From Litorimonas sp964425355 (GTDB lineage Bacteria; Pseudomonadota; Alphaproteobacteria; Caulobacterales; Maricaulaceae): a stretch of 23,390 nucleotides of DNA. The notes under the pieces were generated by a model. The model had not been told where the DNA came from. It saw only the letters and a list, made by a program, of their open reading frames with translations, and did not search any database. Below are positions 7,884-15,096 of this stretch, piece after piece (position 1 is the stretch's first letter; every line of letters starts with the position of its first letter). The stretch lies in NCBI GenBank assembly GCA_964425355.1, contig CAYRMO010000042.1, forward strand, positions 1 to 23,390, given 5' to 3'. The position numbers were made by a program, and so were the translations under genes.

Positions 7884-8747
7884 TCAATTAGTTGGTTTTT
7901 TGAAAAGCCTGAATTCCAAAGCGACGCGCGTTTGGTCTTGATTGTCGTTAATGCCCAGACCATGAATAAGGTGAGATGAAAAAATCAGGACCTGGCCATA
8001 TTTAGCCTGGCTTCGCGTCAAGCTATTTTGCCCCGCCCATGATTTAATCATTCGGACGCGATATTGATTACCTTGCATAACCCCACCATCATGGGTGCGC
8101 AAAATCTGGTTTTCATTGATTTTATGGCTTCCGGGCACAATGGCCAGGTTCGAATTTGCATTTGCACCAGCAATGGGAATCCAAAAATTCACCAATGGTG
8201 CTATATAGGAAAAATTGTCGACCCCCTCATATATATCTTTGTGAGGCGGGTTATAATCATTTGATCCTGGTCGATTTATGCGAACGATAATATGAAGTCG
8301 ATTTTGTGTTCGCGGGTCTATATCTGTTAAGGCTATACCCAGAATTTCGCCGAGCCTCGGGATAAGCGTATCAATCGGAAAATTAAAATCGGTGGGAAAC
8401 AGGTCGCGCGTGCGCGAGACGATTTTAAAATGGGTTTCATCATCTTTGACAAAATTATGGTAATTTTGCAGATCAAATCCCTCAAGATCAGACCCGATTT
8501 CTTGTATCGCGATGCGCTTTATACTCTGTTCAAGTCCGTTTTTTAACGTAGAGAACTCAATCTGATTTAGAAAATCCACCTCAGCAAAACCCTGGTCATA
8601 CCAAGGCTGAGCATAGGTGATATCCGTTGTCTCTGATGACAAAAATTCATCATCCCCATGTTGAAACAGGGGCGTGTTTTTTATTGAGACTGATCTTGCG
8701 ACGCCATTGACGACAAAGTCTGTTTTATTTTCGGGCTCATCCAACAT
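7884..8747 (-). CDS. 2-oxoglutarate/Fe(II)-dependent oxygenase, phytanoyl-CoA dioxygenase-like
   Basis: 287 residues. The jelly-roll iron site is visible: His169 and Asp171 in NPPHKDIYEG, distal His262 in SSHLIHGLGIN, and Arg274 in DQTRVALEFR for the 2-oxoglutarate carboxylate. The stretch NFWIPIAGANANSNLAIVPG followed by SHKI is typical of the PhyH group, where a Pro-Gly-Ser-His turn precedes the second half of the fold. Such enzymes hydroxylate small molecules, lipids or glycans; the substrate cannot be told from sequence. The gene stands alone, is visibly more AT-rich than nrdA or gyrB, and is flanked by non-coding or decayed DNA, which fits acquisition by transfer. There is no signal peptide, so it is cytoplasmic. 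The ATG at 8747 lacks a clear Shine-Dalgarno. Confidence 0.8.
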   Translation of the reverse strand: MLDEPENKTDFVVNGVARSVSIKNTPLFQHGDDEFLSSETTDITYAQPWYDQGFAEVDFLNQIEFSTLKNGLEQSIKRIAIQEIGSDLEGFDLQNYHNFVKDDETHFKIVSRTRDLFPTDFNFPIDTLIPRLGEILGIALTDIDPRTQNRLHIIVRINRPGSNDYNPPHKDIYEGVDNFSYIAPLVNFWIPIAGANANSNLAIVPGSHKINENQILRTHDGGVMQGNQYRVRMIKSWAGQNSLTRSQAKYGQVLIFSSHLIHGLGINDNQDQTRVALEFRLFKKPTN

Positions 8748-8801
8748 GTTAGCACGGCGAATAATTCATTTTTGAGGTCGATACAATTCATTCCAGTCAA
8801 T

Positions 8802-8831
8802 ATTCTAGCCCGTTGAAATAGCTCCATTCAA
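8802..8831 (-). promoter_or_regulatory. Candidate promoter of the oxygenase gene
   Basis: On the minus strand, TTGAAT (8831-8826), an 18-base spacer and TAGAAT (8807-8802) match sigma-70 consensus at 5 of 6 and 5 of 6 positions. Transcription would start near 8795, leaving a leader of about 48 bases. Confidence 0.4.
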
Positions 8832-8887
8832 TAGATCACGCCGACAATCGAATTATTCAGTAGGATTCGTTTGATACGCCCCAACAC

Positions 8888-8913
8888 AAAAAAGGGCCCG
8901 TCAGGGCCCTTTT
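8888..8913 (-). terminator. Rho-independent terminator of nrdA
   Basis: GGGCCC (8894-8899), loop GTCA and GGGCCC (8904-8909) are flanked by A-tracts and T-tracts that extend the stem. On the minus strand a run of six T follows. It starts 28 bases after the nrdA stop. Confidence 0.9.
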
Positions 8914-8941
8914 CAAAATCTGGATTTTCCACCCCGTCCTA

Positions 8942-10900
8942 TTACTGACAGGCCAGACACTCATCGTAATCTGTGGGCGCGGCGGCTTCCATGGCTTTTT
9001 CCATCTCAGACTTACCTTCAGAGCCTGCAAAGGAGGCGCGTTGAATGGATTTGGAACGGCAGTAATAAAGCGATTTCACGCCGGTTTCCCAAGCTTTCCA
9101 GTGAAGCATGTGAAGATCCCATTTATCCACATCACCTGGTAGGAAGATATTGAGCGATTGCGCCTGGCAAATGAGTGGGGCGCGGTCGGCGGCGTGCTCG
9201 ATGACCCAACGTTGATCAATCTCAAAGGCTGTGCGGAAGGTCGCTTTTTCGTGCTCATCAAGGCATGAAAGATGCTGAACAGAGCCTTCATTCTCAAGGA
9301 TGGTGGCCCAGACACCTTTTGTATTTTTGCCCTTGGTTTTCAGCAGGGCTTCGAGATGACGGTTTCGAACGGTGAAGCTACCTGATAAGGTTTTATGGGT
9401 ATAGATATTGGCCGGAATAGGCTCGATACCTGCAGAAGCGCCACCGCATATGATAGAAATCGAAGCCGTCGGCGCGACCGCCATTTTATGCGAGAAACGC
9501 TCCATCACGCCCATATCGGCGGCGTCCGGACAAGGTCCACGTTCTTCGGCCAATGCGATCGAGGCCTTATCGGCTTCTGAGCGGATTTTGTTAAAAAGGC
9601 GCATATTCCAGCTTTTGGCCATGGCGCTTTCAAACGGAATATTTTTGCCTTGCAACATAGAATGAAAACCCATCAGACCCAATCCAACGGACCGCTCACG
9701 CATGGCCGAATATTTCGCATCGGCCATTGAGTCTGGTGCGTTTTGGATGAAGTCTTCAAGGACATTATCGAGGAAGCGCATAATGTCTTCGATAAAGCCA
9801 GGCACATCTTTCCACTCGTCATATTTCTCAGCATTAATAGAAGAGAGACAGCAAACGGCTGTGCGTTGACGATCAAATTTGTCTTTACCCGTGGCCAGCA
9901 TGATCTCAGCGCAGAGATTAGATTGTTGGACTTTGAGGCCGGCATCGCGCTGATGCGCCGCCAAAGCCTTATTCACCGTGTCAGAGAACACCATATAAGG
10001 CTCACCTGTGGCGAGACGCATTTCAAGAATTTTCTGCCAGACTTTACGGGCATCGATACGCTTAATTTCTTCGCCTGTATGGGGGCTGATGAGCGGGAAT
10101 TCTTTGCCGTCCCGAACCGCATACATAAACTCGTCTGTAATATTGAGACCGTGATGCAGGTTCAAACTCTTACGGTTGAAGTCACCTGAAGGCTTGCGAA
10201 TTTCCAAAAACTCTTCGATTTCCGGATGATGAATATCCAGATAGACGGCGGCTGAGCCTCTGCGTAGCGAGCCTTGAGAAATAGCAAGCGTGAGACTGTC
10301 CATAACACGGATGAAAGGAATAATGCCCGATGTTTTACCCGCGCGGCCGATTTTCTCACCAATCGAGCGAACATTGCCCCAATAGGTTCCGATACCGCCG
10401 CCATTAGAGGCCAACCATACATTTTCATTCCAGATATCGACAATGGAATCGAGGCTATCATCAACGGCATTGAGGAAGCAGGAAATGGGCATGCCGCGCG
10501 CCGCACCACCATTAGACAGCACAGGTGTCGCCGGCATGAACCAGAGCTTGGACATATAATCATAAACGCGTTGGGCGTGGGCTGTATCATCGCCATAAGC
10601 CTGAGCAACACGGCCAAACATGTCCTGGAAGCTCTCATCTGGTAGGAGATAGCGGTCTAGAAGCGTTCTTTTGCCAAAATCGGTCAGAAGCGCATTACGG
10701 GCTTTAACCTGTTTCGGGCGCTCTGGTTTCGGCGTAAATTCAAGTTCAGGCTCTTTCTTAGAGTCCACCGCGCTCATCGGAATCCCGGATGGGGCATTTG
10801 GATCAATATCCGCGCCTAAAATGTCCATATCCGCCTCATTCAACTGTGCAATTTCCGATTCAGCCTGTGCCGTCCGGAAGTCTTCGGTGTTATCACTCAT
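8942..10900 (-). CDS. nrdA: Class I ribonucleoside-diphosphate reductase, alpha subunit
   Basis: 652 residues. Reduces ribonucleoside diphosphates to deoxyribonucleotides together with a radical-generating beta subunit (NrdB), which is not in this window. The active site is complete: thiyl-radical Cys330 with Asn328 and Glu332 in QSNLCAEI, the redox cysteine pair Cys141 (GMPISCF) and Cys350/351 (AVCCLSS), the radical-transfer tyrosines 612/613 (SLYYCRS), and the C-terminal thioredoxin-reducible pair in DECLACQ. The N-terminus has ~65 polar residues and then goes straight into the catalytic domain. The ~90-residue ATP-cone of E. coli NrdA is missing, so dATP feedback through that domain is not expected. 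A weak Shine-Dalgarno (AAAGG) precedes the ATG. Expression is probably under NrdR, whose boxes cover the promoter. Confidence 0.95.
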   Translation of the reverse strand: MSDNTEDFRTAQAESEIAQLNEADMDILGADIDPNAPSGIPMSAVDSKKEPELEFTPKPERPKQVKARNALLTDFGKRTLLDRYLLPDESFQDMFGRVAQAYGDDTAHAQRVYDYMSKLWFMPATPVLSNGGAARGMPISCFLNAVDDSLDSIVDIWNENVWLASNGGGIGTYWGNVRSIGEKIGRAGKTSGIIPFIRVMDSLTLAISQGSLRRGSAAVYLDIHHPEIEEFLEIRKPSGDFNRKSLNLHHGLNITDEFMYAVRDGKEFPLISPHTGEEIKRIDARKVWQKILEMRLATGEPYMVFSDTVNKALAAHQRDAGLKVQQSNLCAEIMLATGKDKFDRQRTAVCCLSSINAEKYDEWKDVPGFIEDIMRFLDNVLEDFIQNAPDSMADAKYSAMRERSVGLGLMGFHSMLQGKNIPFESAMAKSWNMRLFNKIRSEADKASIALAEERGPCPDAADMGVMERFSHKMAVAPTASISIICGGASAGIEPIPANIYTHKTLSGSFTVRNRHLEALLKTKGKNTKGVWATILENEGSVQHLSCLDEHEKATFRTAFEIDQRWVIEHAADRAPLICQAQSLNIFLPGDVDKWDLHMLHWKAWETGVKSLYYCRSKSIQRASFAGSEGKSEMEKAMEAAAPTDYDECLACQ

Positions 10901-11004
10901 ATTTAGTCAGCCTTTTTCCCCAAAAGCGGCACAAAAATCCATCCCCCGTTTACAGTCGCAAACGTTACAATTTTGAAGATGTCGTTTATGTGAACCGCTA
11001 CGTT

Positions 11005-11020
11005 CCACAACATATAGTGT
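11005..11020 (-). promoter_or_regulatory. NrdR box 1
   Basis: Minus strand ACACTATATGTTGTGG agrees with the NrdR consensus acaCwAtATaTwgtgt at 14 of 16 positions. It covers the -10 element of the nrdA promoter. Confidence 0.75.
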
Positions 11021-11041
11021 TGATTTGCCCTTCTTCGTCAA
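11013..11041 (-). promoter_or_regulatory. nrdA promoter
   Basis: On the minus strand, TTGACG (11041-11036), a 17-base spacer and ACTATA (11018-11013) form a plausible sigma-70 promoter. The start site would be near 11005, giving a leader of about 105 bases. The -35 lies in one NrdR box and the -10 in the other. Confidence 0.6.
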
Positions 11042-11051
11042 CACTTTGTGT
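11036..11051 (-). promoter_or_regulatory. NrdR box 2
   Basis: Minus strand ACACAAAGTGTTGACG is a weaker match (about 10 of 16, with a good left half), 31 bp from box 1 centre to centre. That is three helical turns, the usual spacing of paired NrdR boxes. It covers the -35 element. Confidence 0.65.
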
Positions 11052-11280
11052 CTTACTTTAAGACGAAAAAAGGTTACTCAACTGTTAAGTTATTGGATTT
11101 TCGATGAATTTTTTAGAAAGAAATGTGAAATGACATGTCATAATCAAGGGCGACCCCTTAGACTCATTTCGATGGCGAAATGAAGGATTCGCTCAGAATA
11201 CGCTGAAAAGTAAAAGTTGTTCGTATTTTGTACGAAAACTATGTTGAATGATTCTCAAGAGAGTGATGCAAGCCTAGGCT

Positions 11281-11313
11281 ATGTAACAGACTACGTAACG
11301 CGCAATGTAACAG
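11281..11313. repeat. Three GTAAC direct repeats, 12-bp period
   Basis: TGTAACA, CGTAACG and TGTAACA begin at 11282, 11294 and 11306. The even spacing of 12 bp suggests sites for protein subunits on nearly one face of the helix. No known regulator is assigned. Confidence 0.6.
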
Positions 11314-11400
11314 CGTCTGTGTCATCTGAGCCTTTGAAAACAGGTTGACACTCTGTCTTATGATCATGAGAAACTCTATCGGAGAGAGACAAAGGATTCG

Positions 11401-11438
11401 TCAGTCTATTTTGTCAGTCAATTTTATCAGTCGTGCAA
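11401..11438. repeat. Three TCAGTC direct repeats, 13-bp period
   Basis: TCAGTCTATTTTG, TCAGTCAATTTTA and TCAGTCGTG... follow one another at 11401, 11414 and 11427, ending ~14 bases before the glycosyltransferase start. The position suggests a leader element or an operator close to the start codon. Confidence 0.7.
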
Positions 11439-11451
11439 TTTAGAGACCTGA

Positions 11452-12594
11452 ATGAAAATTCTACTCGTGACAGATGCCTGGCACCCCCAAATAAATGGGG
11501 TGGTACGAACGCTTGATAAAACCGTCAGCAATTTGCGAGACCGCGGACATGAGGTTGAAGTCATTGCACCCGGTGATGGGTATTTCACCCTGCCCTTGCC
11601 GACCTATCCGGATATTCGTCTGGCCCCTTTTGCTTATAATGACGTAAAAAAAAGAATGCTCAATTTTGGGCCAGAAGCCATCCACATCGCAACAGAAGGC
11701 CCATTGGGTCAGATGGCAAAGATTCTCTGTCACAAATGGGCCCTGCCCTTTACCACAAGCTACCACACGAAATTCCCGGAATATATAAAAGCGCGTTTTC
11801 CTTTCATTCCGCTAAGTTGGTCTTATCGATTTGTACGCGGTTTTCACAATGCAGGCGGACGCACCATGGTGACAACGCCCTCCATGGTCGAGTTTCTAGA
11901 AAAGCGCGGTTTTACAAAATTATCGGCATGGGCACGCGGGGTAGATACAAGCTTATTTAATCCAGACAAGAAAGACGCGCCCGATAATGTCTATGCTGGC
12001 CTTGCGCGTCCTATTTGGGTGAATGTGGGGCGGGTTGCCGTTGAAAAAAACATCAAGGCCTTTCTTGATCTCGAGCTTCCAGGGTCAAAAGTCGTCGTCG
12101 GCGATGGGCCTCAATGTGATAGCTTAAAAAAGCAATATCCAGAGGTGAGTTTTGCGGGTGCGAAGTTTGACACTGAGCTTGCGCGCCATTTTGCCGACGC
12201 CGATGTCTTTGTCTTTCCGTCAAAAACGGACACATTTGGATTGGTGATTATTGAAGCGATGGCATCAGGCCTGCCTGTTGCCGCCTTTCCCGTATCAGGT
12301 CCCATAGATATTATTCCCGGATCCAATGCAGGATGTTTGGATAAAAATCTCAAAACCGCCTGTCTATCTGCGCTTGAGCTTAAATCCGAGGATGCCATTT
12401 CGCATGCCGCAACATATAGTTGGGACGCCGTGACCGATGTATTTTTTGACTTACTCACACCGCAATATCAACCGCGTAAACGGTGGCGACGCATTAGGCG
12501 GCTCACACGCCTCGCCTCTAGTCCTTATCATATCGTCAAGCGAACAATGAGACGAATCTGGCAAATTATTCGGGGCAAACCTGTCCCAAAATAA
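11452..12594 (+). CDS. GT4-family glycosyltransferase, GDP-mannose-dependent type
   Basis: 380 residues, GT-B fold. The N-terminal domain opens with the acceptor-side motif DAWHPQINGVVRTLDKT, typical of the MgtA/PimB-like group that transfers sugar to lipid acceptors. The C-terminal donor domain has NVGRVAVEKN, VGDGP and the GT4 signature DTFGLVIIEAMASGLPVAA. The last ~40 residues are strongly basic (RKRWRRIRRLTRLAS, VKRTMRRIWQIIRGK) and could bind acidic membrane lipids, which suits a peripheral membrane enzyme making glycolipids. Donor and acceptor are inferred from family resemblance only. It is transcribed divergently from nrdA behind a repeat-rich region, has no clear Shine-Dalgarno, and converges on the hydrolase gene with a 15-base gap. 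Confidence 0.85.
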   Translation: MKILLVTDAWHPQINGVVRTLDKTVSNLRDRGHEVEVIAPGDGYFTLPLPTYPDIRLAPFAYNDVKKRMLNFGPEAIHIATEGPLGQMAKILCHKWALPFTTSYHTKFPEYIKARFPFIPLSWSYRFVRGFHNAGGRTMVTTPSMVEFLEKRGFTKLSAWARGVDTSLFNPDKKDAPDNVYAGLARPIWVNVGRVAVEKNIKAFLDLELPGSKVVVGDGPQCDSLKKQYPEVSFAGAKFDTELARHFADADVFVFPSKTDTFGLVIIEAMASGLPVAAFPVSGPIDIIPGSNAGCLDKNLKTACLSALELKSEDAISHAATYSWDAVTDVFFDLLTPQYQPRKRWRRIRRLTRLASSPYHIVKRTMRRIWQIIRGKPVPK

Positions 12595-12609
12595 TTAGGG
12601 TCCGACGCT

Positions 12610-13578
12610 CTAAAACTTTTCTTTTTCTAAAAAGTCATCAATGTAATCAAAAAATGCGTTCCTGTAGATATCGCGCTCCAAGAATAACTCATGTAAGGCG
12701 CCAGGAACAACTTCGAACCGAGTCCCAGATCTTTTTGCAAAGCGCTCAACACTGGCTGGGTCGACAATAGGATCGGCCCCGGCCCCTACGATAAGCGCTG
12801 GGACGCCCAGCTTATCTGCATTTCGATTTACATAGGCCATGGCGGCCAATGAGGCGCGGATCCAACCATAGGTGGGTTGTCCTACGCGTAAACGAGGCGT
12901 TGTTTGAAAAAAGGACGCCCAAAGCTTGTAACGGTTTTTATCTGACGTCAGCTTATTACCTTGAAAGGGTATAGGCATTCCCGCGCGTTGGCTCTGGAAG
13001 GGCAGGTTTTTCTTGTCAAAGCCCAGACGTGACAAAGCCACAATCATACCGCGCAATAATGGTGTCTCAAGATCGAAAAGCCCTAACATGGGTGCACTAC
13101 AAATAACAGCGTCGGGATTTAACGCGCCGGATATAACCGATTGCAAGATTATGGTACCGCCCATGGAATGACCGGCCGCAATATGGGGTCTGGGCAAGAG
13201 TGGGGCAAATTCACCCGCCACATAGCCAATGTCATCTGCATAATATTGAAAATCACGAATATAGGATTTTAACCGATCTGGTAGAATTCTATCTGAAAGT
13301 CCCTGACCCCGTGGATCAACCATGAGAACATTAAAGCCACGGGAGATGAAATCCGCCGTCGTTTCAAAATATTTTTCGATAAATTCCGTCCGGCCTGGGG
13401 AAAATATAATTGTCCCTCTAACCGTATCCGTGGCCGCACTCGCCAGCATAACGCGCAATCGAAAATCATCACGCTTGATATAATAGGTGTTTAACCTTGG
13501 CTCTAGAATAGCCGGGACCGGCCGCCCACCAGGTCGGACGATTTCCGCTTCTTCGAAATTTGGGAGAGCCCGAGACAT
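12610..13578 (-). CDS. Alpha/beta hydrolase, lysophospholipase (PldB)-like
   Basis: 322 residues. Serine hydrolase with a visible triad: Ser138 in the nucleophile elbow AAGHSMGGT, Asp269 in VGAGADPIVDP and His296 in GALHELFLERD. The oxyanion side is FSPGRTEFIEKY and the strand VDPRGQGLSD is typical of the Hydrolase_4 (serine aminopeptidase S33, monoacylglycerol lipase/lysophospholipase) group. There is no signal peptide, so it acts in the cytoplasm, probably on monoacyl lipids. The ATG comes directly after the U-tract of the SCP2 terminator, so no Shine-Dalgarno exists. The mRNA is either leaderless or starts within the upstream hairpin. Confidence 0.85.
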   Translation of the reverse strand: MSRALPNFEEAEIVRPGGRPVPAILEPRLNTYYIKRDDFRLRVMLASAATDTVRGTIIFSPGRTEFIEKYFETTADFISRGFNVLMVDPRGQGLSDRILPDRLKSYIRDFQYYADDIGYVAGEFAPLLPRPHIAAGHSMGGTIILQSVISGALNPDAVICSAPMLGLFDLETPLLRGMIVALSRLGFDKKNLPFQSQRAGMPIPFQGNKLTSDKNRYKLWASFFQTTPRLRVGQPTYGWIRASLAAMAYVNRNADKLGVPALIVGAGADPIVDPASVERFAKRSGTRFEVVPGALHELFLERDIYRNAFFDYIDDFLEKEKF

Positions 13579-13614
13579 AAAAATAGCGCGACCTGACTAA
13601 CGATCAGGTCACGC
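13579..13614 (-). terminator. Rho-independent terminator of the SCP2 gene, touching the hydrolase ATG
   Basis: On the minus strand GCGTGACCTGA and TCAGGTCGCGC form an 11-bp stem with one G-U pair and a 7-base loop (arms 13604-13614 and 13586-13596), followed by TATTTTT, which runs directly into the ATG at 13578. It is placed just after the SCP2 stop codon (13623). Confidence 0.85.
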
Positions 13615-13622
13615 GTAATTAT

Positions 13623-13916
13623 TTACATATTTGAGAATAGGCTTTGCAAGCCCATTGCAACAGACATATCGCCATCAATTTTCAGCTTGCCTGACATAAA
13701 GGCCATCATGGGATCTAGGCTACCCGATGCGAGGGCAACAAAATCTGCCTTATCAACGGATATTGTACAATCCGCATCTTTATCAGCAAGTTCGGCTGTC
13801 GTGCCTGATGCAAAAATCTGCCCTTCACCGCCAAAGTCAAATTTGACAGACTTATCAAGACCGCCCGCCTTGCCAAGGGCTTCGGTCATTTTTGCAACGA
13901 TTTCAGAATTTTCCAT
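13623..13916 (-). CDS. SCP2 sterol-binding domain protein
   Basis: 97 residues made up of a single SCP2 domain: KFDFGGEGQIFASG, CTISVDKADFVALASGSLDP and the family's most conserved patch MMAFMSGKLKIDGDMSVAM. Members bind lipids, fatty acids or acyl-CoA in a hydrophobic pocket; in bacteria they occur alone or fused to other domains. The start is well supported: GGAG lies ~10 bases before the ATG at 13916. The neighbours are a lipase-like hydrolase and a membrane-associated methyltransferase, so a role in lipid handling is a reasonable but unproven guess. It has its own terminator downstream. Confidence 0.9.
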   Translation of the reverse strand: MENSEIVAKMTEALGKAGGLDKSVKFDFGGEGQIFASGTTAELADKDADCTISVDKADFVALASGSLDPMMAFMSGKLKIDGDMSVAMGLQSLFSNM

Positions 13917-13953
13917 GTATTAATCTCCAATCAGGATTGTGTTTGAGGCATAT

Positions 13954-13974
13954 ATGGGGTGTTTAACACCCCAT
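13954..13974 (-). terminator. Perfect inverted repeat after the methyltransferase gene, probable terminator
   Basis: ATGGGGTGTT and AACACCCCAT are perfect inverted arms separated by one base, i.e. GGGGTG/CACCCC with a small AT loop. It begins 10 bases after the methyltransferase stop. The minus-strand tail (ATATATGCC) is only weakly U-rich, so termination may be partial and SCP2 may be read through. Confidence 0.6.
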
Positions 13975-13983
13975 GAAAAGCCC

Positions 13984-14877
13984 TTATTGTGGTTTCCTGA
14001 ACTTCAAAGTTGCACGGTCACTCTCACCAATATTGAAATAGGCATCGGCATTAAAATCTTTTGCCTGTTCAGAGCCTTCTTCAGGTGTGCGGGAACGCGG
14101 CTGTAAGGTCCAGACACCAAAGGGGTGATCCGCTGTATCCAGCGGGTTCGCATTGACTTCAGAGGACGCAACAAATTCAAAACCAGCCTGTTTGGCCAAA
14201 TCTTTCATATAACTCTCTTGAACATAACCCGTGCCACCTTTTGGATCTTGTACAGCCGTTTCTGGCAGGCGATGCTCTACAACACCCAATATTCCACCCG
14301 GCTTAAGCGCGTCGTAAAACCGGTCAAACGCATCTTGCGCATAGTCGCGTCCCATCCAGTTATGGACATTGCGATAGGTCACAAGAATATCGAGTTTTTC
14401 CTGATCGTCAGACAAAATTGATCCAGAATCTTGCCAAAAGCTCCCATATTCAATTTCGCCATAAACAGCGGTGTCTGAATATTTCTCTTTGTAGCCCGCA
14501 ATGCGCTTATCAAGACCTTCGCTTATACCAGTTGGATAAAGAATCGCCACAAATTGCCCATCATTAGCCGCCAGATAAGGCGCATTAACATTTGTATACC
14601 AACCCGGCCAAAGTTCTCCGACACGTTTGCCTGGTCCAATTTCAAAAAATTCATTGGTCCCTTTTGGGTTTCTAAATCTGTCTCTTTTCGCTTCTTCTGC
14701 ACGACGCGGATGCGCTAAGATGTCGTCGATTGAAACCGTGTTGGTTTTTTCAGGCTTAGTGGCCGAACTTGCTTCGGTATTGACCGTATTATCAGGTGTT
14801 GAAACCTCGCCACCGCAGGCGGTTAACACAAGAGCTGTTGCCCCTAAAAGTGCTGTTAAAAAATGTGACCTTTTCAT
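13984..14877 (-). CDS. Lipoprotein-anchored predicted SAM methyltransferase (COG4798-like)
   Basis: 297 residues from the ATG at 14877, chosen because GGAGAG lies 6-7 bases before it and the protein then opens with a lipoprotein signal peptide ending LTAC-GG. An upstream in-frame start at 14943 would bury that signal. The mature part is a class I methyltransferase-like domain: HPRRAEEAKRDRFRNP, motif I region GPGKRVGELWPGWYTN, DILVTYRNVHNWMGRD, and FYDALKPGGILGVVEHRLPE for the strand-4/5 region. Motif I lacks the usual second Gly of PGxG, so SAM binding may be altered. Related proteins are often annotated as predicted methyltransferases with signal peptides; substrate unknown. SAM is not known to be available in the periplasm, so location or activity is puzzling. 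Confidence 0.75.
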   Translation of the reverse strand: MKRSHFLTALLGATALVLTACGGEVSTPDNTVNTEASSATKPEKTNTVSIDDILAHPRRAEEAKRDRFRNPKGTNEFFEIGPGKRVGELWPGWYTNVNAPYLAANDGQFVAILYPTGISEGLDKRIAGYKEKYSDTAVYGEIEYGSFWQDSGSILSDDQEKLDILVTYRNVHNWMGRDYAQDAFDRFYDALKPGGILGVVEHRLPETAVQDPKGGTGYVQESYMKDLAKQAGFEFVASSEVNANPLDTADHPFGVWTLQPRSRTPEEGSEQAKDFNADAYFNIGESDRATLKFRKPQ

Positions 14878-14974
14878 TTGTCTCTCCATGAATAGAATTT
14901 CTGCAACGTCCCCATAAATGGACGTGATGTAAAGTCTATTCAACTTCTCGTGGGGTGAATTTTTTAACGCCCCC

Positions 14975-15003
14975 CTTGAAGCTCAGAATCAATTTCCCAT
15001 CTA
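14975..15003 (+). promoter_or_regulatory. Sigma-32 (RpoH)-type heat-shock promoter of hsp20
   Basis: CTTGAA (14975-14980), a 15-base spacer and CCCATCTA (14996-15003) closely match the RpoH consensus CTTGAAA-N11-15-CCCCATnTA. The start site is expected near 15010, leaving a leader of about 87 bases. Confidence 0.8.
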
Positions 15004-15009
15004 TTTAGG

Positions 15010-15096
15010 CGCAAATGCTGTTTATCGGGTTTGCACGTTTAAAGGTGTCCCATGTCGGGAACCACAATATACATCGCTTTAAAAAAGGATGACATT
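15010..15096 (+). promoter_or_regulatory. ROSE-like RNA thermometer in the hsp20 leader
   Basis: The last hairpin pairs AUCGCUUU (15073-15080) with AAAGGAU (15084-15090) across a 3-base loop, sequestering the AAGGA Shine-Dalgarno before the ATG at 15097. Pairing is perfect apart from one bulged G. UCGCU facing the Shine-Dalgarno is exactly the U(U/C)GCU motif with its special G that defines ROSE elements of alphaproteobacterial small heat-shock genes. Upstream short stems fit the multi-hairpin ROSE layout: GCAAA/TTTGC (15011-15034) and TCCC/GGGA (15048-15060). Heating would melt the last stem and free translation. Confidence 0.75.

Larger units (their letters stand above)
11060..11451. promoter_or_regulatory. 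Repeat-rich regulatory region before the glycosyltransferase gene
   Basis: No credible gene. It holds a 12-bp perfect palindrome ATGACATGTCAT (11130-11141); an 8-bp stem with ATGG loop, TCATTTCG/CGAAATGA (11164-11183); an inverted repeat TTCGTA-TTTTG-TACGAA (11220-11236); three GTAAC words 12 bp apart (11283, 11295, 11307); a TTGACA at about 11344; and three TCAGTC words 13 bp apart (11401, 11414, 11427). It lies between divergent nrdA and the glycosyltransferase gene and is too far upstream to be needed by nrdA. Confidence 0.6.

Noticed and set aside
9743..10189. Plus-strand open frame of 148 codons inside nrdA
   Set aside because: Antisense shadow of a highly conserved gene; no recognisable domain.
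11401..11438. PhoB (Pho box) site for the TCAGTC repeats
   Set aside because: Pho boxes repeat every 11 bp with CTGTCA; here the period is 13 bp and the core word differs.
11281..11438. CRISPR-like array
   Set aside because: Repeat words are 5-6 bases with 6-7 base gaps and only three copies each; no cas genes are present.
14878..14943. Upstream start of the methyltransferase gene
   Set aside because: It would bury the lipoprotein signal and has no ribosome binding site, whereas ATG 14877 has GGAGAG at good distance.
15052..15096. Upstream start of hsp20
   Set aside because: The extra 15 residues are encoded by the ROSE-like leader; ATG 15097 has the Shine-Dalgarno and the family N-terminus.
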